Below, piece after piece: positions 56,296 through 64,000 of a stretch of DNA of 64,000 nucleotides; position 1 is the stretch's first letter, and each line of letters begins with the position of its first letter. Location of the stretch: contig JAJTUP010000001.1 in the NCBI GenBank assembly GCA_021399435.1, positions 4,052,597-4,116,596 on the forward strand. The letters are read 5' to 3'. A program made the translations under genes and the position numbers. The notes below the pieces were generated by a model that was not told where the DNA came from, did no database searches, and saw only the letters and a program-made list of their open reading frames with translations. The stretch is from Diaporthe sp. PMI_573. Taxonomy: Eukaryota; Ascomycota; Sordariomycetes; Diaporthales; Diaporthaceae.

Positions 56296-56747
56296 AGCTA
56301 CTTGCAGAGCTGCACGAAGGTCTGCAAATAGGGCCTCGCACGTAGGCTTTCTGGTTGATCATGGCTGGTTCCAATTCTGGTACTGCGCGGCATGCTCTGA
56401 CCACTGTCGTACGGAGTGGCTATTTCACCCTGATATCCCTCTCCTAGAGCTCTTTGTACGAGCTGTAGTTTGTCTAAGAGGGTTCCAAGACCTCCGTAAG
56501 GTCTTGTCTGGGTTTTCTTTCCTTACTCGCACAAATGACAAGGTTGTCCAGTCTGCCCAGTACTGGCTGTGGTTCATTGTTGTGTTGAAGTGTGTGTCCA
56601 TGAGGTTATATACTTCGTCCCACTCTTGTCTGGTCCAATGGGTATATATAGAAGTCTTCTGCGCGACCAGGAGGATGTCTGGAAAGACTGCATGGTATGA
56701 TCTTCAGTGATTGCAGTCGTCTGCAATAACCAATAAAGATCCGTACC
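56296..56747 (-). pseudogene. Gag/Pol junction region split over three frames
   Basis: No single frame spans this stretch, yet gag-like pieces follow one another in different frames: WDEVYNLMDTHFNTTMNH and YWADWTTLSFVRVRKENPDK in one, LVQRALGEGYQGEIA in the next, VVRACRAVPELEPAM in the third, and finally the pol frame with a TGA in place of a probable tryptophan codon. I infer several small indels plus one stop. An intron (donor GTACGG after the gag stop, acceptor TTGCAG) may also be involved at the start. The element probably cannot make complete Gag. Confidence 0.55.
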
Positions 56748-57533
56748 TTATCGTACAATAGGTCGTAGGGCTTGCCGGTATAGGTTCCTGTCTTTTCTCC
56801 ACCCCTTCTGGAAGGTAGATACTTGTTGAGGGTCTATCGGCCCGTTGTCGACGATTCGAGTTGGAGGTAGGTCGTACGGTGCATTATCCATATAGACTGA
56901 ATGTGCTGTGAGCGCCGTACCATGTTGTTGTGGAAAATTGCCCACCTCTTGCATGTATCTTGTTCCCGGGGGTGTTTGTCGCGCGGCTTGTGTTTCAACG
57001 GTAGGTGCTCGAAGATTCCGTGATGTCTCGTGCGACTGCATTTGGGGCGGTGGCTCAATTGTCTGTCGTACATGGGCTGGTTCTGGCGCTTGTAGTGGGT
57101 AGTCTTCTGCTGCCTTCTCGGCTTCGATGAGTCGTAGAATCCGACTAGTATAGGGACCCCTTGATGTTGGGATTCCTCTTGCCTCGATGATATTCAGGAG
57201 TACTTTCTTGAACGTACGGTCCACTTTGTTGAATTGGTAGGAAGTCCACCCTTCAAAGTCGTTAACCAGAGACCCTAGTATGTTGGCCTTGCTTAGGTCT
57301 AGATGAATAATATCCATCATGACCCGTGCGAAGTATGTATTGATCTGGGTGTCGTTCGGTGGGGCATCTAGGTCGATATCTAGGTCCCAGTACCTTGGAT
57401 TTGTCGTGCTTCGCCATACTTTCAGTGGTATTGTGCTTCCCTCGCTCATCTCTTCGTACGTCACTTGGTTTCGGCTACTTGAGCTTGCCGCTGTGGCCGA
57501 AGCTGATGGTTCTGGTATATTGGAGGATGACAT
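56748..57533 (-). CDS. Gag-like protein of the copia element, N-terminal part
   Basis: From ATG at 57533 (MSSSNIPEPS) the frame gives about 260 residues. A serine-rich start is followed by a domain with WDLDIDLDAPPNDTQINTYF, then helices around FKKVLLNIIEARGIPTS and ILRLIEAEKAAEDYP, and a proline/glutamine-rich tail to WRKDRNLYRQALRPIVR. Position upstream of pol, composition and lack of enzyme motifs fit a Gag capsid-type protein. The 57603-57875 frame just upstream, in another phase, may be leader sequence. The zinc knuckle lies in the downstream pol frame. Confidence 0.65.
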   Translation of the reverse strand: MSSSNIPEPSASATAASSSSRNQVTYEEMSEGSTIPLKVWRSTTNPRYWDLDIDLDAPPNDTQINTYFARVMMDIIHLDLSKANILGSLVNDFEGWTSYQFNKVDRTFKKVLLNIIEARGIPTSRGPYTSRILRLIEAEKAAEDYPLQAPEPAHVRQTIEPPPQMQSHETSRNLRAPTVETQAARQTPPGTRYMQEVGNFPQQHGTALTAHSVYMDNAPYDLPPTRIVDNGPIDPQQVSTFQKGWRKDRNLYRQALRPIVR

Positions 57534-57882
57534 CTTGTGTGGTGTTCTCGGGTTGTCTACAAGGTGTCCTCTTTGTCGTGCATTGGCGCACACTGCTTCT
57601 TCCTAGTCGTACAAGGTCTTGGCTGCAGATATATTCCGTCTGGCGTTCAATATAGCAGTCTTGATTCGTGCGATTTCGAGAAGATTTCGTCTTCCAGGGG
57701 TGTTCTCTTCCTTCCTGACTGGCGGGGAGGTCGAGATAGCCTCTGGGCTCTTAGCACGAGCGTACGATTCTAGTTGCCTCTGCGTCCCGTCTGGCGTTCT
57801 GCAGCTGCAACCATGGAGTCGTACCGGTACTCGTCTCTTCACTCTTGCTAATCTGTGATCGCACCAAGCAATCACTGATCAG

Positions 57883-58090
57883 TGTTGAATGGCCTTTGCC
57901 ATATGGCGTAATGTACGTACGTACGTGTCTGTGCAATTGATTCTGAATTCGTTGATGTCTGTGTAAACTATGAAACAAGCGGGGAACTTCGCGCGCAGAC
58001 CTAAGAGGTCTGCATGCACTCCCTTGCCTGCTTAGTCATCCTCCCTAGCCAATATGGCTATGTGCGATCAGCCTCAGTGCTATTCCAACA
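57883..58090 (-). repeat. 5' LTR of the copia element
   Basis: Identical by eye to 50600-50807 over all 208 bases, indicating very recent insertion or gene conversion. Confidence 0.95.
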
Positions 58091-58561
58091 AATACTATAA
58101 AATACTAAAATTAAAACATAGATTAAAATTAATAAATATAATAAAGAATATAAAGTAAAATAAATTATTAACTTATAATATTAAAAAATAATAGAATACT
58201 TTATTAAATAGAAAAATTACAACCTTAGTAAGAATATATAGAAACTAATTAAAAATCTTACTAGTTATAAATAGATTTTTTAATAATACTAAGCCTAAAA
58301 CTTAACTAACCAAAAGACAAAAATATATCTATACTCTAGAAGACTTAAACTACTAGAAATTAAACCTAAGTCTCTAATTTTAATTATTAGAATTTAACTA
58401 CTAAACTATAAAATTTTATACCCTTAATAGTATATAATATACTAATAAGACAAACCTTTTCTTCCTTATAAGTATAAAGCGTAGAAGTACTATTTATTTA
58501 AAACCTACTAGAGAGATTAAATATAACCTAAAAGCAAAAAGAGAATAATTTACTTAACTAA
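58091..58561. other. AT-rich stretch between the copia and gypsy elements
   Basis: Extremely AT-rich, no readable product. Probably older RIP'd sequence into which the copia element inserted. Confidence 0.5.
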
Positions 58562-59382
58562 TGTTACGGGGTACAGTGTTTCACATAGCTAGTACAATGA
58601 ATTTCTTTCTTAGCCATCCATACTAAAGTACTAGACATACTTCTATCCCTCTCAAGGGCCGAAGCAACAATTAAACTCATTCTTCTATTATTATTTTAAT
58701 AACCTATGACATTGTCTAATCAGAACCCAAACACTACTTTTATTACTTCGTAGCCCTTCCAGCCCTTTTTCATTATCTCTTCTTCTTCACATTAGAGCCC
58801 TCTAGCAGTTTCCTCTCTCTCGCTCAGAGGGGCCAGCAGAACACACACCTATGCTTAGCTTGGTATCCACGTTTTTACTAGTGATCTAGCCCAGGCTAAG
58901 CTAACTACGTAACCTTTAAAGACTAAGGAGAGAGCTCACAACTATCGACTTAGTCTAAAGCTTGCCTGTTCTTCATAATCATGTATAGAATTATCTCACC
59001 TACGCCTAATCAGAACTACCAAGGGAACACCTCGCTAGGAAGAGAGTTATATAACCAAACCAAAGACAAGAGAAGTATAACTAAAGCATATAGGAAGAAC
59101 CCTGCTTTCAAACCTACTCTCTTACCAAGGTTCTAAAGGGTACCCTCTTGACTAAGCTTCACGCCTAAGGCATAAACATTAGCTATTATGCCAGGGATTA
59201 TTTCACAGTAATAGCTAAAGCCCTGGTAGAGTAATACATTTACTTATGAAATGCTTAGTTAAGGAGGGGATCAGACTTTTATAGGATTTATCAAGCTCAG
59301 ATCAGAGGAGAACGGCCCTTAATCTGATTCCATAGTTACTTTAGTAACTAAAGTCTAGTTAGAAAGTAGCGCCATCACGACA
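58562..59382 (+). repeat. Candidate 5' LTR of the RIP'd gypsy element
   Basis: The stretch begins TGTTACGGGG, ends ATCACGACA, is less AT-rich than its flanks and lies upstream of the decayed gypsy coding region. Its first 320 bases are homologous to the truncated copy at 1462-1777. The 3' limit is inferred from the TGT...ACA pattern and is uncertain by tens of bases. The partner LTR would be beyond the window. Confidence 0.5.
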
Positions 59383-61580
59383 ATTACCCCCATAATCCAT
59401 CGCGACAAGGTTCGTAGCAAGGTACTTTCAGGTATAAGTACAAAGCCCAAGGAGTATATATAGAGGCAAGGCCAAGGTATTATAGCTTTTAATCAGAGCT
59501 AATAGGAGACTTTAAGGAGAGACTATGTATACTAGGAAGAAGAAAAGCACTTTAAAAAGGTATGATGTTTTAAGTATTATTACTATACTAAGTACTAACC
59601 TAAGAATATTCAACTCTCTAGATAATATATAAACTCTCTTAATAATAAGCCTATAGCTCTAATTACTTTTCTAATAATATCTAGTACTAGAATATCCATG
59701 GTAGCTAGCCCTACTAAAGACGCTACTTCTACCAGAATACTAGGCTTCCTAACTATATTATCTAAAGGCTCAAGCCTACCACGTCTACCTTTACTCACTC
59801 CAAGCTCTACCTACTAGCAAGTAATTACTAGTCCTTAATTCCTCCTGATTACTAAAGGACTAGAAAGGAGTATGGAAGAGACTAGTTACTAAAGAAACCT
59901 AAGCCTAAGGGTAAAGGATTTCCTAGCGAAACCTCTTCACCTTCTACCTAGGACCCTCCTACTTAGCCACGACAACCCCTTTTAGCTAAGCCTAACACTA
60001 TAGGCTAATACCTATTTAGTCTATTTCTCCTATAGTACCATGATACTACCCTAGATAGTACTACTTATATTATATAACCTTAATATACTAAGGTTTGATG
60101 GAATAAATATATTATTAAGTTAATATTTACCTTAGAGGATATTTTCTACTATTTTTTATCTAATGACTAGATCCTTTCCTTGTTAAAACAATACTATACT
60201 AGCTCTGATCTAGTCTATTTAATTAAGAAGGTTACTACTAGACTAAGTACCTAGGCTTTATAGAGTTAGGAACTCTTAGCCTACTTAAAACCAATAATAC
60301 TTCCTCTCAAGTAGATCTAGGCTTGGTAATAGAAGCAATCCTCCGCTAGAATCCCTTAGATAACCTTGAGGAATGAAAATAGAGGATTACTAACTACAAC
60401 TAAGTACTAATTAAAGCTAGAGAGACGTCTAATTAGGGAAGCAGGACCTTCTATAAGACGCTTCCATCCTAGATCAAGAAGTAGCTTCTTTCTAGACTAA
60501 CCTATAAGGAGAAGGTTAAAGACATACCCTAGATAAAATTTAAGGATAGGCTTCTATCTATCCTTAATAGAGAACTAGAGTACTCTAAGCAGGACTATTA
60601 CCTAGCTATAAAAGGACTTCCTAATCATTCCTAGACAAACCTATAAAATTAATAGAATCAACAGTATATAGAAAAGTAACGAAGTAATGATCTAAGATAC
60701 TCAAACCTACCAATATATATCTAGAACCTATTAGACCTAATTAGTATAGAAATCAGGGTAACAATTCTTTTAAATAAAGGATAAACAACCTTATAAATAA
60801 ATTTACTAACTTAAAAATCAAGTAGCTAAGAATATAAGAGGAAAAGGAGATTAATAAATAACTTAGACATCATACTAAAGCAACCTCTTATAATAGACAA
60901 TAAACTAAACTTAGACTAACTAGAACAAGTATAATAGGGTCTATTCAAAGACCTAGTAGCTAGGAAATCTACTCCCTAGCCTTAAGTAATAATAATAACA
61001 ATACTTATAGTATTTCTACTATTTAGCTAAAGAAGGATAGTTCTCCATATATATACTACGGCTATATAAGAAAGAAGACACAGCTTATAAGTATAATAAG
61101 ATTAATAAGCTTATTACTAATAAGCTCTTCTATATAGAAAAGTACAAGGGTTCTTTAATAATCCTTAGTACTATTATAAATACTTAAACAAGTATTCTAA
61201 ATTTCTAGACCCTATTAGTATTTAACTCTATTATAATTAAAAAGGAATTAGGATTAAGAAGTATACCAGAGGCTAACTAGAGTTTCTATCATAGAAAGGT
61301 AAAACCAACTTACTATACATCCTTTAATACTAAAAACTCGTTAAGGCAAACCTATCATTTAGAGGTAACCCAGCCTTAGGAGAGGTTAAACTAGTCTAGA
61401 ATCCTGAAACTACTAGGAAAACCACTAGTAATTAGATCCATATTAATAACCTTAGACCCATCTCTCTATACCATTACTATAAACAAAGAGTAGATTTATT
61501 TAAAAGATCTACAAACCTTTATTAATACTATAAAAAAAAAATAAGTAATAGAGGACAGTATAGATCAGGACGACAAGGTA

Positions 61581-61832
61581 ATGTACGAAGCTATACTAGA
61601 TACCCCTCACCCTAAAACACACGTCTACTTTAAAAACGATTTACCAAGTCCAAGTAGTCTAAGCAAAAAGAAACTAGATAACTCAGAAAGCCACGTAGCA
61701 AAAGAATTTACTAGGTACATAGAACATGATCAAGTTAGTACAGCAGCAGGGGCGGTAGTAGAAAAACCAACCCATGCTAAGCTAAAAAAACAACTAGCAG
61801 AAACCTTACCTCTAGAAGAAGTAGTAATATAG
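61581..61832 (+). pseudogene. Open fragment within the gypsy remnant
   Basis: An 83-residue frame (containing TPHPKTHVYFKNDLPSPSSL and a lysine-rich end PTHAKLKKQLAETLPLEEVV) survives in the decayed element, in the region expected between gag and the reverse transcriptase. It is more likely a less-mutated island than a gene. Confidence 0.35.
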
Positions 61833-63399
61833 GTAATTCTTAGTAAAACTATAAAGATACATACTTCTAATCTCCTAGTCTTAGGGAGATAAATACTACT
61901 CTAATTAGGTACCTATAAGCCCTATAAGATAGGGTAAGGACTATTTCATAAGTTCCTTTTAAACCTGTCTATAAAATAAGGGGATAGAGAGACCAGTACC
62001 CAAGTATCAAAGTTATCAGCACTTTAACAAGCAACTTACTAGGGGAAACTACTCCAACCCTAATAATGATTAAATATTATATTAGCTCTCTAGCTACATT
62101 AACTTTAGATATAATTAACTAAGGATATTATAGTTCAGCTTTCCTTACCATATATATAGAAGTAACTAATATATACCTTTACTAGCTTTACTTAATACCA
62201 GGGTAGAGATAAATCTACTACTATTAAGCTATTATAGCCAAAACCAGCTTATTTTTCTCCTCTTAAGGATATAACCTCTATAGTCTATAATAGAGAAGCC
62301 TTATCTAATTAAGGTAACTAAAGACTAGATTTACATTAGCCCTAAGTAGATAAAGTAAGTTTTCTTTATTATTAACAATATAACCTATAATATTACATAC
62401 TATATTCTTCTTAAAATACATTCTTTCTTAATACTAATCTAACCTTTAAAAAATTAAAGGGTTTCCTATTTATACATTATGCTAGGAGACTCCTAGATAA
62501 AGTATAGCCTAGGATAAAGGAACTAAAAGCCTTTTTATATAGTCCTAGTAATAGTACACGAGTCTTAGAAAAATATATTCCATAGACTTTAGCTATTTAA
62601 AATATATTTAGAGTAATCTAATTAGAAACTAGTAGTAATCAATACTCTAGTTAAGCCTTCTTTAACCTATCTTAGTATTAAAGGGTAATGAAATTCTTAG
62701 TATCCTCTAGGATAAGGATATTTAAAAGTTATTAGTTTCTTTTATAAAAAGACCTTTAGTACGAAGTACATTAGCTATATATACTTAAAGGTATTAAAAA
62801 ACCTAATCCTTAATATATCTATAGATTATATCTAAAAACAAGAATAGCCTATACTTGTAAATAGATAAACTTGATCTCATTACCATAAGTATTGCTAAAT
62901 TAATTAGTTATACTATTAACTTATAATTAGAACCCTCTATAAGAGGGTAGGAGTTAAAGTATATCTAGTAGACGATTACCTATTTAATAGATTAGTTCTA
63001 AGAGAACGATTAACTAGAAGCCAAGCTATGAAGTAGAAATCAGGGATATTATAAACTAGACTATAAACGATAAATAACCCCTAGATATGGCTAAAATTCT
63101 CTAAGATTAAGAGGAGATCTCGACTTACTCCTAATTACTTAGAATAAATTATGAAGAATAACTATGATAGCTTTTTAACTAAGGAAAAAAATATATTTAC
63201 CTATCTCTTATTAATAAAGAAAAGGCCTTACCTAGAACTAGTCTATATATCTTAAATCAATAGATATTACTTTACCTTAAATAATTAAAACCATACTATA
63301 CAAGGCCTACTAAGTAAAGATAATTAAGTTACCTAGAGCCCTTAGTAATAGCTATTAAAATACTAAGAAAAAGAGAGGTAAGTAGTATTATCAAGGAAT

Positions 63400-63860
63400 C
63401 TTACATAGTATATTAAAATAGCTATTCCTAGTTAAGAAAAAGGACTCAGGGTACTAGCTAATTAATAACATCTTTAAGGAAATAAGGTTATAATTAGAGA
63501 CGCCTTTATCCTCTAGTAGTAGATGAATTTATAGAGGAATTTTATAATATAGAAGATTCTCTCTCTTTTTAGATTTCTTCTTAGGCTATGATTAGGTAAA
63601 GCTTAATAAGAAGAGCCACGATATAACAACCTTTATAACACTAATTAGGTTATCAATAATATAGCCTACTTATAGGTACTACTAATTCTATAGCCTAGTT
63701 TATATAATATATAGTATAGCTATTATATAACTTATCCCCTTAATCTATAGACCTTTTCTAGATAATATAGCTATTAGAGGTCCTAACATAGATTATAATA
63801 ACAAGGAAATTCCTAATCTACCTAGAGTTAGAAGATATATAGTAAAATATATTAAGAATC
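63400..63860 (+). pseudogene. Reverse transcriptase remnant of the gypsy element
   Basis: Despite stops, peptides in the order of the gypsy reverse transcriptase can be read: VKKKDSGY, then LDFFLGYD around 63570-63595, an ITTFI-L-IRL segment, and RPFLDNIAIRGPN at about 63756. The family normally has FLDD at the last position; the second aspartate is asparagine here, as a G-to-A change would give. Inactive. Confidence 0.75.
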
Positions 63861-64000
63861 TTAACAACATTCTCTACATATAGAACTAGCTAGTATAGCT
63901 ATTAATACCTATAAGTAGAATAGTATAAGTATTAAACTAATATTATAAATAATATATAGTACTCTTAGCTAAGTACTAGTAAACAAAAAGATCATTAAGA

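Larger units (their letters stand above)
50600..58090 (-). mobile_element. Ty1/copia LTR retrotransposon, 7491 bp, transcribed on the minus strand
   Basis: Two identical 208-bp direct repeats flank a 7.1-kb interior. On the minus strand a gag-like ORF is followed by a pol ORF whose domain order (protease, integrase, reverse transcriptase, RNase H) is that of the copia group. No 5-bp target duplication is visible: AGAGG precedes the left end and AATAC follows the right end. Both flanks are AT-rich RIP'd DNA while the element itself is not, so it is much younger than its surroundings. Between pol and the 3' LTR lie an antisense spliced ORF and a repeat-rich stretch. Neither a standard primer-binding site nor a clear polypurine tract was recognised. 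Confidence 0.93.
59383..64000 (+). mobile_element. RIP-degraded Ty3/gypsy retrotransposon, incomplete at the window edge
   Basis: About 4.6 kb of AT-rich sequence with stops in every frame, but plus-strand pieces of a gypsy polyprotein can still be recognised. The clearest is the reverse transcriptase at 63400-63860. A short fragment at 61581-61832 has remained open. C-to-T and G-to-A changes in TA context dominate, as expected for RIP. The element extends past 64000. Confidence 0.75.

Noticed and set aside
1..64000. CRISPR arrays, operons, ribosome binding sites, replication origins
   Set aside because: The window is eukaryotic nuclear DNA; tandem repeats seen are minisatellites or transposon parts, not spaced CRISPR repeats.

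Overview
The window reads as nuclear DNA of a filamentous ascomycete (Pezizomycotina, probably Sordariomycetes; species not determinable by eye). Protein-coding genes carry short GT-AG introns of about 50-100 nt. Receptors of the Pth11/rhodopsin-domain type, a trans-acting enoyl reductase and an HGDIKPEN-type kinase are all typical of this group. GC-balanced gene-bearing stretches alternate with very AT-rich, stop-riddled stretches (about 1.5-2.1, 5.7-7.1, 50.1-50.6 and 58.1-64.0 kb), which look like repeat-induced point mutation (RIP) of old transposons.

Layout. 0-5 kb: a truncated kinase-associated N-terminal fragment, a truncated RIP'd LTR, an unrecognised ORF, and an intact 3-isopropylmalate dehydrogenase gene. 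7.8-11.2 kb: a trans-enoyl reductase of the LovC/ApdC class and a ZIP zinc transporter. 12-17 kb: a tRNA-Val(AAC) with a 32-nt intron, two loci of a 15-bp GYP-coding repeat, and a secreted protein made of ETGTG repeats. 18.3-27 kb: a 690-residue Pth11-like receptor, a 71-residue secreted protein, a ferric reductase and a second receptor. 30-36.7 kb: a single-pass membrane protein with a frame break, a third receptor that is a pseudogene, and a cytochrome P450. 37.7-39.6 kb: a pogo/Fot1-type DNA transposon with perfect 42-bp inverted repeats but a broken transposase. 40-42.2 kb: two small paralogous genes of an unrecognised family with the same three-exon layout. 42.7-47.7 kb: a fungal protein kinase and a DHCR24-like flavoprotein. 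50.6-58.1 kb: a Ty1/copia element with two identical 208-bp LTRs. 58.1-64.0 kb: a heavily RIP'd Ty3/gypsy element that runs off the window.

How the genes relate. No single pathway is visible. The enoyl reductase, P450, DHCR24-like enzyme and receptors resemble accessory or secondary-metabolism functions, but no PKS or NRPS backbone gene is present. The most unusual signals are a CGTACG-like motif spread about every 90-110 bp through the whole copia element in all reading frames, a spliced antisense ORF inside that element interrupted by TAG TAG, and the small 'MRHN' paralogue pair.
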